Below the pieces are notes generated by a model. It worked only from the letters and a program-made list of their open reading frames with translations, had not been told where the DNA came from and did no database searches. From Bradyrhizobium manausense (GTDB lineage Bacteria; Pseudomonadota; Alphaproteobacteria; Rhizobiales; Xanthobacteraceae), in NCBI RefSeq assembly GCF_018130615.1, contig NZ_JAFCKB010000005.1:371246-435245 (forward strand): a DNA stretch of 64,000 nucleotides, read 5' to 3'. This document shows positions 53,978-62,644 of this stretch, one piece after another. The position numbers were made by a program, and so were the translations under genes. Within the stretch, counting starts at the first letter, position 1, and each line of letters begins with the position of its first letter.

Positions 53978-54195
53978 GGCGCTGCTCCCTCGTTCGAGTG
54001 GGGCGGGAGCGCGACTGGCGTTCTCATCACCGATGAATGCCAAGGGCCTTGCGGTGATGCTCAACTGTACGACTCGTAGTCGAGACTGTCTTCATCATTT
54101 GATAGGTTCGCGAATAAATTATCGCGCTGTTTTCGTTGCTATTTGCAGCACTTGAGCCGCTTACTCATTTTGCGCATCGCGACGAGTCTTAAGTT

Positions 54196-54213
54196 CGCTT
54201 TTGAACAAAAGCG
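54196..54213. promoter_or_regulatory. 8-bp inverted repeat in an AT-rich region
   Basis: CGCTTTTG (54196-54203) and CAAAAGCG (54206-54213) are exact complements; AAGT/ACTT extend the arms with one bulge. It lies between the basic-protein gene start and the leader element. Confidence 0.4.
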
Positions 54214-54233
54214 ACTTCGTGTAGCCTACCCGG

Positions 54234-54317
54234 CATCACCGGCCGAGGCTCTGCCTGTAGGCGTCGGTGGCTGAGAGACCGAGCGTGCTCCCGCCTGCAA
54301 AGCAAGGGAGCGCTTCC
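54234..54317 (+). promoter_or_regulatory. Structured leader element, copy 1
   Basis: The first 66 bases match the copy at 58563 in 62 of 66 positions. Possible pairings are GTAGGCG with CGCCTGC (54257-54263/54292-54298), TCGGT with ACCGA around GGCTGAGAG, and GCTCCC (54287-54292) with GGGAGC (54306-54311). The last would mask the ribosome site of the small gene at 54318. This suggests an RNA switch or thermometer. Confidence 0.55.
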
Positions 54318-54509
54318 ATGCCGCACCATCGCGTGCCGATTCACCGCATTCACAGCGAAGCATCCGCAATCTCCGATCAGATCGCGCGGATGCGCGACGA
54401 GATCGCCAGGGCGCTCGAGATCTTGAAGGCGGGAGTGCCGGACACGTTCCTCGGTCGCAGGACTCAGGAGCCATTTCCGAGCGAGCGAGGCGAGAAGCGG
54501 AATCGCTGA
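54318..54509 (+). CDS. Small protein with PDTFLGRR motif, paralogue 1
   Basis: This 63-aa helical protein shares the C-terminal motif PDTFLGRRTQEPFP with the protein at 58646 (PDTFLGRKTQKPFP). GGGAG precedes the ATG. Family unknown. Confidence 0.65.
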   Translation: MPHHRVPIHRIHSEASAISDQIARMRDEIARALEILKAGVPDTFLGRRTQEPFPSERGEKRNR

Positions 54510-54651
54510 CGACAGCCGCAATCGCTCGCGCGGTTAGGAACCTCCCGTTCCGCAGCCGGTTTTGTGAGGTGGCCGGTCAGCCGCCGATTGACCGGCCTGG
54601 AATGGCGGTCCCGGCGCGCGTGCCCCCCCGTCAGCGCCGGGGCCGTTTGGT

Positions 54652-54738
54652 TTGACACGTCGGGCAAAACACCGGCATGATGGCATCCTCGAGATGAGTT
54701 CGAAGCAAGCCCGCGCAACGCCGCGGGCTTGTTCGTTT
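54652..54738 (+). ncRNA. Candidate small RNA cassette, copy 1 (promoter plus terminator)
   Basis: TTGACA (54652) and CATGAT (54676) lie 18 bases apart with the spacer CGTCGGGCAAAACACCGG, nearly the same in the other two copies. Predicted start near 54688. The hairpin AAGCCCGCG/CGCGGGCTT (54707-54730) and GTTCGTTT end the unit. No coding frame of note lies between. Confidence 0.55.
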
Positions 54739-54762
54739 CTGCCAGCGCCTCGGACCCGAGCT

Positions 54763-56292
54763 TCAGCTCTGGCCGGGTGCGCCGAACCATCTCGTCAGCG
54801 CCTCCACAAGTTCGCCTCGGCTGTCGTGCCCGACCCAAGCCACATGCCCGTCGGGCCGAACCAGCGCGGCCGTCGGCGCGGCGATCGCGCCGATCGCCGG
54901 TAGCTCCCATGCGCCGTCATAGGCGGCATCGATGCGTGTGACACGATCGGCCCAGGGCGTGATGTCGGGAACGTCGCCCCCGCCGAAGTCAAGCAGCACG
55001 CCGCGTGCATCATGCAGCAGCGTGAATAGCTGCATGGGGCGCCCCTCGACCGTCAGCGCGAGATCGGGCATGCGGCGGCCGAGCAGCTCATGCCCCTCGC
55101 CGAGATCATAGTGGATGTCGAGCCCGCTCATCATCGCGCCATAGCGCCGGCGCGGCTCGTCCATCGCGAGCAGCTCGGACATCACCTCGCGCGCGGCCTT
55201 GCGGCCGTCGTCCTCGCGGCGGAGCAGGGCGATCTGCGCCCTGGTGTTGCGGAGCACGCGCGCGGCCACGCCATGGCGTTCGGCATGGTAGCTGTCGAGC
55301 AGGCCGTCGGGCGCAACGCCCTTGACCACCTGCGCCAGCTTCCAGCCGAGATTGACGGCATCCTGCAGGCCGGTGTTGAGGCCCTGTCCGCCGACGGAGT
55401 GATGGATGTGCGCGGCGTCGCCCGCGAGCAGCACGCGTCCCCTGCGATAGGCGGCGGCCTGCCGCGCCGCATCGGTGAAGCGGGAGATCCAGGCCGGGCT
55501 GTGGACGGCAAAATCAGTCCCGTAAACGGTGATCAGCGCATCGCTGAGATCGCTCAAATTGGGCTCGCCGGTGCGATCGAGGCTCGCTTCGGTCATGACG
55601 ACCAGCACGCGCCCGTTCTCCGCCTGACTGAGGCCGTGAAAGCCGAGCGCGTCCTGACGCAGGCCCCATGGCGGCGTCTCGCCCATCTCGACCTCGGCCA
55701 TGAGATTGCTGAGCGTCGGAGCCGTGCCGGGAAAATCGATTGCAGCCGTCTTGCGCACCGTGCTGCGGCCGCCGTCGCAGCCGACCAAATAATCCGCGCG
55801 CAAGATCTCGCCGCTCGAGAGCGTCACGTCGACGCCGGTGTCATCCTGCGCGACATCTGCCGCCTCGCGGCCGCGATAGATGGGCACGCCCAGCTCCGCG
55901 ACCCAATCGGCCAGGATGCGTTCGATGTGGCTCTGCCGCAGCGCCAGTCCGTAAGCGTGCCGGGTGGGGAGGTCGCTGATGTCGAGCCGCGTCCAGGCGA
56001 AGCCGGCGAGCTGGGTGACCTTGCCTTCGCGCAGGAAGCGATCCGCCACGCCACGCTGATCGAGGATCTCGATGCTGCGTGCATGCAGGCCGCCGGCCCG
56101 CGTGCCGGTGAGATCCTGGCTGGCGCGGCGCTCGACGATGGCGACGTCGGCCTTGGCGAGCGCCAGCTCCGCCGCCAGCATCAAGCCGGTCGGCCCGCCG
56201 CCGGCGATCAGGACGGCATGGTCGGCCGCGCGTTCGGAGCGCGTCGGCAAGGCATGGGTGCGCGCGCGTGACTTCGGAAGCAGGACAGGCAT
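54763..56292 (-). CDS. FAD-dependent monooxygenase (class A, aromatic hydroxylase type)
   Basis: This 509-aa flavoenzyme has the dinucleotide fold LIAGGGPTGLMLAAELALA, the DG motif YLVGCDGGRSTVRK, and the GD motif LLAGDAAHIHHSVGGQGLNT. It uses NAD(P)H and oxygen to hydroxylate an aromatic substrate. A C-terminal thioredoxin-like extension (about residues 400-509) recalls PgaE and rifampicin monooxygenases. ATG at 56292 is preferred; an earlier start at 56334 adds 14 residues. Confidence 0.82.
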   Translation of the reverse strand: MPVLLPKSRARTHALPTRSERAADHAVLIAGGGPTGLMLAAELALAKADVAIVERRASQDLTGTRAGGLHARSIEILDQRGVADRFLREGKVTQLAGFAWTRLDISDLPTRHAYGLALRQSHIERILADWVAELGVPIYRGREAADVAQDDTGVDVTLSSGEILRADYLVGCDGGRSTVRKTAAIDFPGTAPTLSNLMAEVEMGETPPWGLRQDALGFHGLSQAENGRVLVVMTEASLDRTGEPNLSDLSDALITVYGTDFAVHSPAWISRFTDAARQAAAYRRGRVLLAGDAAHIHHSVGGQGLNTGLQDAVNLGWKLAQVVKGVAPDGLLDSYHAERHGVAARVLRNTRAQIALLRREDDGRKAAREVMSELLAMDEPRRRYGAMMSGLDIHYDLGEGHELLGRRMPDLALTVEGRPMQLFTLLHDARGVLLDFGGGDVPDITPWADRVTRIDAAYDGAWELPAIGAIAAPTAALVRPDGHVAWVGHDSRGELVEALTRWFGAPGQS

Positions 56293-56546
56293 GTGGTGAT
56301 CCCTCGGCTTGGTGTGAGGCGCGGGGGTGTACACCGGGGCCGGGATCTTGAAGCAAGCCCCTTGCGCACCACATATTGAGCTGGGAGGAGGGGCGTTTCT
56401 TGTTTGCGTCCGGCACCTTCGAGGCGTTGGGCAAATGCTGGCGGCAAACGCCGACAGAATGTCCTGAACGGGATGGACACCGCGAGAGGCGGTCGCGCTG
56501 CGAAATTGATATTTTATTCTGGATTTGGCATCGCCAGGAGCTGTCG

Positions 56547-58004
56547 ATGACGTCCATTGACGAACGGCTTCTCGAAAGCAAGATGACCCAGATCGAGCAG
56601 GCCAGGGCCTGGAGCCCGCGGGTCATTTCCAAGTTCGAAACTCTCATCCGCAGCGGCGACGAGGTCAGCATCTTCCGCGCCAACCCGTTGGCGTTCGCGC
56701 GAGATCGCGGTGTGGCTGAGCCGGAAGCAATCGACCTGTTCCTCCACGCCGCCCGCGCCGGGCTGGTCGACCTGCATTGGGATATTCTGTGCCCCCATTC
56801 CGGCCTGGTGCTGGAAAGCTTCGGCAAGCTCCGCGCACTCCGGAGCCACTTCGTTTGCGGGCTGTGCGACATCGACGGGCAGACGGACCTCGACGACTTC
56901 ATCCAGGCGTCTTTCTCCGTCTCGCCGCAAGTCCGGCGCCTCGCCTTGCACGACGTCGACAACCTCTCGATCGAAGACCTGCATTGGAAGCTGAAGTTTG
57001 CGGACAGCGGGCGGTTGCCCGGCGGACAAACCCGATTTGTCGATGTTCTGCGCACCCTCGTCCGCGGCATGACATATCTGCCACCCGGCGTGACCACGAC
57101 CCTGCAGACCGAGATCAAGTCCGGTGCCCTCTCGGGTGTGAACGTCCAGACGCAGGCCGGCTTCACACTTCCCGCGGTGGACTCCGCGGCAGCCCCGCCC
57201 GGCGCGCCGACGATCATCCGCATCACTTACGATGGGCAGCGTTTCACATCCGATGTTTCGGCCGTGCCGTCGGGGCGCGCCGTCTTCGAGATCAGCAATA
57301 CCGGCGCGAAGCGCGGCTCGGTGCTCTTGATCAACTGGCCACCTGAGATCGTTGCCATGCCGGAGAAGCCGACGCTCGAGTTTGACCCCTACGTGTCCGG
57401 CGGCATGCTGCTGACGCGGCAGACTTTCCGCAAGCTCTTCCGCTCCGAGCGTGTGGACGAGGAGGAAGGCCTCGGCATTCGGCAGGTGACCCTCCTGTTC
57501 ACCGACTTGAAGGGCTCGACCGCTCTTTACGAGCATCTCGGAGATCTGAATGCCTATGCGCTGGTGAGGGAGCATTTTGCTCTGCTCGACGCAGTCGCTC
57601 AACGGCATGCCGGCGCCATCGTGAAGACCATCGGTGATGCCGTGATGGCTGCGTTCTCCCGGCCGGTCGACGCGGTCGCGGCTGCGCTGCAAATGCTGCA
57701 GGGAATCGGCCAGTTCAACTTCGAGCGAGACCAGCCCGCCATCATCCTCAAAATGGGCGCACATTGCGGACCTTCCATTGCCGTGACCCTCAACGAGAAT
57801 CTCGACTACTTCGGCCAGACCGTGAATATAGCCGCGCGCGTGCAGTCATTCGCGGATGCGGGAGAAATCTGCCTGACAGAAGCGCTCTACACGGCTCCCG
57901 GCGTTCGCGATCTGTTGACGGGCCACGTTGTCGAGGAATTCGACGCGCCATTGCGTGGCGTGGAGGGCAACGCACGGGTCTATCGCATCACAGCTCGATC
58001 GTAG
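56547..58004 (+). CDS. Class III nucleotide cyclase with Cys/His N-terminal domain
   Basis: This 485-aa protein has an N-terminal region with CPHSG and CGLCD Cys/His pairs (about 85-115), a beta-sandwich-like middle and a C-terminal cyclase domain. Metal-binding Asp lies in FTDLKGSTALYEHLG, substrate Lys and second Asp in KTIGDAVMAAF, and Asn/Arg in TVNIAARVQ. All catalytic residues are present. CAGGAG precedes the ATG. Confidence 0.82.
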   Translation: MTSIDERLLESKMTQIEQARAWSPRVISKFETLIRSGDEVSIFRANPLAFARDRGVAEPEAIDLFLHAARAGLVDLHWDILCPHSGLVLESFGKLRALRSHFVCGLCDIDGQTDLDDFIQASFSVSPQVRRLALHDVDNLSIEDLHWKLKFADSGRLPGGQTRFVDVLRTLVRGMTYLPPGVTTTLQTEIKSGALSGVNVQTQAGFTLPAVDSAAAPPGAPTIIRITYDGQRFTSDVSAVPSGRAVFEISNTGAKRGSVLLINWPPEIVAMPEKPTLEFDPYVSGGMLLTRQTFRKLFRSERVDEEEGLGIRQVTLLFTDLKGSTALYEHLGDLNAYALVREHFALLDAVAQRHAGAIVKTIGDAVMAAFSRPVDAVAAALQMLQGIGQFNFERDQPAIILKMGAHCGPSIAVTLNENLDYFGQTVNIAARVQSFADAGEICLTEALYTAPGVRDLLTGHVVEEFDAPLRGVEGNARVYRITARS

Positions 58005-58047
58005 CCAATCGGCTCGCACGACGTCGTTGCGGGTTTTCCGGAATCGA

Positions 58048-58073
58048 AAGGGGCCCCTCGCGGTGGGCCCCTT
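58048..58073 (+). terminator. 9-bp GC hairpin after the cyclase gene
   Basis: AAGGGGCCC (58048-58056) pairs with GGGCCCCTT (58065-58073) over 8 bases, 43 bp after the stop codon. Confidence 0.55.
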
Positions 58074-58258
58074 GCCGGGCGTAATGATTGATCGGGATGA
58101 AAATGCCAGCCCCGGCCTGCGTATTTCTATCCAGACCTGAGGGGTTGTGGAGTCCGGGAAACTGCGGTGTTCCCGTATCCTTCATTGGGCGCGATACGCC
58201 AATCGATCTAGGAACGACGCTGGTCCTGTCGCGTCAATCTCGATTGCCGGGATGTGTC

Positions 58259-58399
58259 ATGACACAGGATCAAGCCGCCATCCGCTGTCCCCGGTGCAAG
58301 ATGCCGCCGCGGCTCATTGAGAGGATCTGGAGTCCGGGAACTGCCGGCTACATCCGGGTCCATCAGTGTCAGTGCGGGCAACTTGTCTGGGACGATTAG
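58259..58399 (+). CDS. 46-aa zinc-ribbon-like protein
   Basis: Two Cys pairs, CPRC and CQCG, frame a small zinc ribbon (RCPRCKMPPRLIERIWSPGT). No strong ribosome site is seen. Unknown function. Confidence 0.5.
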   Translation: MTQDQAAIRCPRCKMPPRLIERIWSPGTAGYIRVHQCQCGQLVWDD

Positions 58400-58562
58400 T
58401 CCGATCGAAGCTGCGCGAGCCACGTGGCGTCGTTCGCCATCAAGCTGGCCTCGATCTTCGCGAGCCCGGCAACGCCGCGGTATCGCGAAATGACAGCGAG
58501 GCTGCCTTACCAGGAGGGTTCATTTCGCTTGCAACCCATCGTCAATCGGCAGATTGATGGAC

Positions 58563-58645
58563 CATCACCGGCCAAGGCTCTGTCCGTAGGCGTCGGTGGC
58601 TGAGAGACCGAGCGCGCTCCCGCCTGCATGGAGAGGGAGTGCCGC
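58563..58645 (+). promoter_or_regulatory. Structured leader element, copy 2
   Basis: Near-identical to the copy at 54234 over the first 66 bases. The GTAGGCG/CGCCTGC and TCGGT/ACCGA pairings are kept, and CTCCC (58617-58621) can pair with GGGAG (58635-58639), again masking the ribosome site of the downstream small gene. The sequence outside the 66 bases differs but the pairing is preserved. Confidence 0.55.
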
Positions 58646-58876
58646 ATGACCAAACATTCCCACATCGCGCGCGCGCACGATCTGGCGATCGAGATCGCGG
58701 AGCAAAACGCGATCATTCGAAGCGTCGTGGATAGTGCACTGGCGCTGCTGAACGAGCCGGCGCCCGACACCTTCCTCGGCCGGAAGACGCAGAAGCCGTT
58801 CCCGGCGGAAGACCCGATGCAGCGTTCAGATGTCCAGAGCTTGCTCAACAGCGAGCTGCAGCCGCCAACGCCGTGA
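58646..58876 (+). CDS. Small protein with PDTFLGRK motif, paralogue 2
   Basis: This 76-aa protein shares PDTFLGRKTQKPFP with the 63-aa protein at 54318 and the same kind of leader. Otherwise helical, with AIEIAEQNAIIRSVVDSALA. Family unknown. Confidence 0.65.
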   Translation: MTKHSHIARAHDLAIEIAEQNAIIRSVVDSALALLNEPAPDTFLGRKTQKPFPAEDPMQRSDVQSLLNSELQPPTP

Positions 58877-58948
58877 GGCCGCCGGTCGGCGCGAGCCGGA
58901 TGAGTGCGCCGTTGCCATGATCCTCACTTCGGATTAGCAAAAACGCGC

Positions 58949-59035
58949 TTGACCCGTCGGGCAAAACACTGGCAGAATGGCATCATCGAAAAATAGGATC
59001 TGCCCGCACCGAGTGATCGGTGGCGGGCCTTTTTG
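58949..59035 (+). ncRNA. Candidate small RNA cassette, copy 2
   Basis: TTGACC (58949) and CAGAAT (58973) flank the conserved 18-base spacer CGTCGGGCAAAACACTGG. The predicted start is near 58985. GCCCGC-ACCGA pairs with TCGGT-GGCGGGC (one bulged base; 59002-59028), followed by CTTTTT, a good intrinsic terminator. The transcript would be about 50 nt. Confidence 0.6.
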
Positions 59036-59178
59036 CGCGGAGTGAAGTTGAAAGGTTTGCTCCAACCTTCCTACGCGCTGTTGCCCCTGATCCGAACGGT
59101 TCACGCGGCGGATTCTGGATTGACTGCGCCTCTACTCAAGATTGAGATGCGACCTCCATTTCAAGCATGGAGACTAAA

Positions 59179-59670
59179 ATGTATTTCAATCGTTTTGCTC
59201 AATCCGTCGCTCTCCTCTTTTCGCTCGTCTGCTTCGCCCTGCCAGCGCAAGCGCAGAACAACAAGCCGATAGTTTCGGGGGCTTGGTATGAAGATCGAGC
59301 CTTTAATTCTGGCTCCGGCATTGTCTTTCTGTCGTTCGCTCAAGCGCCAACCAACAAGTTTTTGAATATCACTCACGTTGCATGCATAGTTGTAACGTCG
59401 ACCGGGCTCGTGCTGGGGCAAGTCACTCTAGGTGGTTCTAGTACGAATGGGGCATCTGGTGACCTCGGCCGTGGTCAAGAAATCCGCGGGAATGCGACTG
59501 TAGAGATCGGGAGCTCAGGCCGATACTACTCGATCGTGACGGAGTCCTATTTGAAGCTCGGGCCCGGACGGTACCCATTCATCTATTTTCTAGGTGCGCA
59601 GGGTGCAACAGGGTCCGGAAACTCCATCTCTGTCGACTGCACCATCGTAGGGAACTTGTCCGACAATTAG
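59179..59670 (+). CDS. Secreted hypothetical protein, lower GC
   Basis: This 163-aa protein has a signal peptide (MYFNRFAQSVALLFSLVCFA, cleaved near QAQ). The mature part is Gly/Ser/Asn-rich and predicted beta. The codon use is visibly less GC-rich than its neighbours, suggesting recent transfer. GGAG precedes the ATG at 59179; an ATG at 59167 is in frame. Confidence 0.6.
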   Translation: MYFNRFAQSVALLFSLVCFALPAQAQNNKPIVSGAWYEDRAFNSGSGIVFLSFAQAPTNKFLNITHVACIVVTSTGLVLGQVTLGGSSTNGASGDLGRGQEIRGNATVEIGSSGRYYSIVTESYLKLGPGRYPFIYFLGAQGATGSGNSISVDCTIVGNLSDN

Positions 59671-59722
59671 GGCCATCAAACGCGCTCAGCGCGGAGGAGG
59701 GCGCTCGTTAGCCAGCGGCGCT

Positions 59723-59929
59723 CTACGTCGCTGGCAAGCGATCCCTTAATCGGAGGCGGCCGCCGTCGCGAAGCGGTTCAAGCGTACGCGCTGTCGCGCT
59801 CTCTTGCGGCACTGGCAGATAAGCAGCGAGTTGTTGCTGCATGTCCTCGATGACCGCGAGGCGTCGTTTGATCAAAATGATCGCGACGACGCGTTGCTCT
59901 CGGATCGATAACGCGACTGGCTTCCGCAT
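59723..59929 (-). CDS. Small hypothetical protein
   Basis: This 68-aa protein (MRKPVALSIREQRVVAIILI) is helical then basic. A second frame from an ATG four bases earlier competes. Weak support. Confidence 0.4.
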   Translation of the reverse strand: MRKPVALSIREQRVVAIILIKRRLAVIEDMQQQLAAYLPVPQESATARTLEPLRDGGRLRLRDRLPAT

Positions 59930-60189
59930 CCATTGGCCCTCCCTGTGCGAGAATGCGCGGTTTCAGCCAAGCCGTCTGTAACATAGGACACGTACAGCTA
60001 GACTAATTTACTTGGATGCTGGGAATCCAACATTGGTTATGTCGAGCCTCATCATCCGCAAAAATCTTCGGGCGCTGGTGACTGAGAAATGCGAGCGCGT
60101 CCCGCTGTCAACGAAGACATGAAGGACTCGTGCCATTAAGTGCACTGTCGCCCCTAGGCTCGATCAGATTCGGTTTATCATAATGTCAC

Positions 60190-60279
60190 TTGACCCGTCG
60201 GGCAAAACACTGGCAGAATGGCATCATCGAAGAATTCGTCGAGCCCGCGCGGGAAGCATCCCGCCGCGGGCTTTCATTT
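60190..60279 (+). ncRNA. Candidate small RNA cassette, copy 3
   Basis: TTGACC (60190), the same 18-base spacer as copy 2 and CAGAAT (60214), then identical bases to about 60230. The terminator AGCCCGCG-CGGGA/TCCCG-C-CGCGGGCT (60242-60272) is followed by TTCATTT. Confidence 0.6.
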
Positions 60280-60412
60280 GCCCGAAGTCGAGAGGAAGCA
60301 ATGGGCCGGTCGAAATATTCCCTGCAGGCCGGCCGATCCGGGCTTCCGTGTTTCCACGGTTGGCGCTTAGATTGTTCCGCTCGTATTTTTCATTTTTCAG
60401 GGACGGATTTTC

Positions 60413-60496
60413 ATGACTTTCTCGAACCTCACCCGACGAAATCTGATCGGCGGTCTCGTGGGCGGAATGGCTGCGGCCTCGGCAGCTAGCTCGTAG
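60413..60496 (+). pseudogene. Truncated gene: Tat-like signal peptide remnant beside IS110 element
   Basis: The frame reads MTFSNLTRRNLIGGLVGGMA, then AASAASS and a stop, only 27 residues. The twin Arg and hydrophobic core look like an export signal with no mature protein. AGGGA precedes the ATG. The body was probably removed by the neighbouring IS110 insertion. Confidence 0.55.
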
Positions 60497-60694
60497 CAAC
60501 CATTAACTGGCGGCTGTGTTTTGCCTTTCGGATCGTCGGCGCCTGCCATGATGACGCCGTGCTCGCATCCGTCAAGGCGTGGCCTGGCGGCAGATCAGGT
60601 GAGGTGCGGGCGAGCGACGGCCATCCTTGACGGACGCTGCGCGCGGCGTCGTGAGGGACCGTAGGTCGGGACGAAGAAACACGTCCCGGTCGAA

Positions 60695-61663
60695 CTAAGA
60701 AACAGGGAATGATCTCACCGGCGGTTCGCCGCACCATGGCGTGCCGCGAGCCACCACTGTGTTGGCGAAGATGAGCATCTTCCTGGCGCAGGCAACGAGC
60801 GCGCGCTTGTGCTCCTTTCCGGCTGCGGTCAGGCGTTGGTAGAGCTGGATGAGCTGCGGGTTCCATCGAAACGATGCAGCCAGTGAGGCGGTATAAAGGG
60901 CGCGACGCAGCCGCTTTCGTCCGCCCTCGATATGCCGCACTCCGACCTGGTCGCCGCTGTCGTCGTCATAGGGCGCAAGGCCGGCGAGAGCGACGGCTTG
61001 CTCCCGCGTGATCCGGCCGATCTCAGGCAGACGCACCAGGATGGCAACGGCAGTCGGCAGCCCGATGCCGTCGACGCTGTTGATCAGCGCGAGCCGCTTG
61101 GCAAGATCAGGGTGCTTGCGGATCGAGGTGACCAGGGCCTTGAGTGCGGCCTTCTCGCGTTGCTCCAGGCGAGCGATATCCTCGTGCCAGATCTTGTTAA
61201 TCGTCACATTGCGGCAGCTTTCGATCCTGTTCTTGAGGCGCGCGATATCCTCGCCGATCTGATCGATCATGGTCAGCTGCTCGGCGAACCGCAGTAACCG
61301 CGGATCGGGCGCAGCATGGATCTTGCGCACCGCTGCGGTGCAGGCGGCAATAAGAGCGGCATCGATCTTATCGTTCTTGGCACGCTGCAAGTGGAATTTG
61401 CCATAGGCCCGGACCTGAGCCGGCTGAAACACCACAACCACAAACCGCTTGCGCCGCAGTTCGGCGACGACAGGCTGTTCGTAACCGCCACTCGCCTCGA
61501 TGCCGATGCGTTTGACGCGATGCTGTCGCAGCCACGCCAACAAAGCCGCGTGACCTTCCGACGTGTTCTTCACTTGCAACGGCTCGCGGCAACCCTCGAT
61601 CGCCACATCAAGCTTCCGTTTGCCGGTATCGATCCCGGCACAGATCGTGGTAGACTTGGCCAT
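60695..61663 (-). CDS. IS110-family transposase
   Basis: This 322-aa protein has the N-terminal DEDD RuvC-like domain (CAGIDTGKRKLDV, GIEASGGYEQ, AKNDKIDAALIA) and the C-terminal transposase_20 domain (INSVDGIGLPTAVAILVRLP). Such enzymes work with a bridge RNA made from the element. GGGAGGGA precedes the ATG at 61663. Confidence 0.9.
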   Translation of the reverse strand: MAKSTTICAGIDTGKRKLDVAIEGCREPLQVKNTSEGHAALLAWLRQHRVKRIGIEASGGYEQPVVAELRRKRFVVVVFQPAQVRAYGKFHLQRAKNDKIDAALIAACTAAVRKIHAAPDPRLLRFAEQLTMIDQIGEDIARLKNRIESCRNVTINKIWHEDIARLEQREKAALKALVTSIRKHPDLAKRLALINSVDGIGLPTAVAILVRLPEIGRITREQAVALAGLAPYDDDSGDQVGVRHIEGGRKRLRRALYTASLAASFRWNPQLIQLYQRLTAAGKEHKRALVACARKMLIFANTVVARGTPWCGEPPVRSFPVS

Positions 61664-61875
61664 CTTCGTCGATCCCTCCCTTGTGATGCGAACCTTAAGT
61701 TCGTTCAACCATTCGGGTCCCGATGAAGTGCCGATCGCGATCTCGCTACGTCAGACAGCCCTCAAGGCTTCGGTGGGTACCGATCCGATCGAACGGCGGC
61801 CCAGTTCGGGCGGCCTCCCGGGCTGGGCCATTCCTCACGGAACGGCCCTCAATATAAGCGATCGGGCTAATACAA
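61664..61875 (-). other. IS110 left noncoding end, candidate bridge-RNA locus
   Basis: This region directly upstream of the transposase start has no gene. In IS110-group elements this end encodes the bridge RNA that guides recombination. I cannot place its ends or loops from inspection, and the element boundary is not visible. Confidence 0.45.
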
Positions 61876-61950
61876 GGATGGGTTGAGCGAAAGCGAAACC
61901 CATCAATAGCCGTCACGACACGATGGGTTCCGCAAGGGCTCAACCCTTCC
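61876..61950. repeat. Dispersed palindromic repeat, copy 1
   Basis: GGATGGGTTGAGC (61876) and GCTCAACCCTTCC (61938) form outer arms with one mismatch; GCGAAACCCATC and GATGGGTTCCGC form inner arms. The same inner arms recur at 62663-62719. Confidence 0.65.
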
Positions 61951-61978
61951 CACGCGCTGACACCCTTGGAGCCGGCAA

Positions 61979-62494
61979 TCAATAGCGGCCGCCGCTGCCC
62001 TTTTGCTGCGTGATCCAGGCCGACAATGATTTCGGTGCCGATTTCGCAGTCCGGCCCATTGATGCCTTGGGATTGTCGCGGACGCCTTTCGCCGGACGGG
62101 TGCGCGGCGCTTCCGTTGCGCTGACGCCCCTCAAGGCAGAAGTCGCTGCCTCTGCGGCTTCCTTCTCGAGGCGCAACTGTTTCAATCGCGCCATCTTGAG
62201 ACGCTCTGCCTCGACTTCGGGTCGTTCGGCGAGCTGGGGCTTGTGCTGAGCAAGCTCGGCCGGGACCAGGACGCCGAGGATGGTTGTCTCGCCGAGCGCC
62301 TTGCAGGCCTCTAACCGATGCAGTCCCTCGACCAGAACGAGGCGGTCTCCGTCGAGCCGAACGGAAATGGGCGCCTGCTGTCCGATCTCCATAATACTTT
62401 CCGCGACCTCTGCGACGGTCTCGGGCTTGATGGCCTTCTTCTGCTTCGTGGGAACGAAGATCTTCTCGATCGGGAAGCTTTCCGGTTTGGGCAT
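61979..62494 (-). CDS. ParB N-terminal-domain protein, orphan
   Basis: This 171-aa protein has a ParB/Srx-type nuclease-like domain: ISVRLDGDRLVLVEGLHRLE with the GLHRLEACKALGE box. The C-terminal third is basic and low complexity, ending QQKGSGGRY. No parA or centromere-like repeats are near, so plasmid partition is unlikely. GGAG precedes the ATG. Confidence 0.7.
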   Translation of the reverse strand: MPKPESFPIEKIFVPTKQKKAIKPETVAEVAESIMEIGQQAPISVRLDGDRLVLVEGLHRLEACKALGETTILGVLVPAELAQHKPQLAERPEVEAERLKMARLKQLRLEKEAAEAATSALRGVSATEAPRTRPAKGVRDNPKASMGRTAKSAPKSLSAWITQQKGSGGRY

Positions 62495-62644
62495 AACTCT
62501 AACTCCGCTTCTACCGGGCCCGCCGGAACCCATGCCGGGGGAGGTGGGAGTTTAGGAGGGAAGGGCGCAGCCGCAAAGGCAATTTCGACGGCGGGGTGTT
62601 GATGAGCATTGAAGCCGGAACCGATCTGCGATTGCGGCGACTGC

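Noticed and set aside
54234-54317. TPP riboswitch because of CTGAGA in the leader
   Set aside because: The hexamer is present, but the rest of the thi-box (ACCTGATC-type helix) is missing and the downstream genes have no link to thiamine.
61979-62494. Plasmid partition locus
   Set aside because: Only a ParB-type domain is present, with no ParA gene or clustered centromere-like sites, so chromosomal accessory DNA is more likely.
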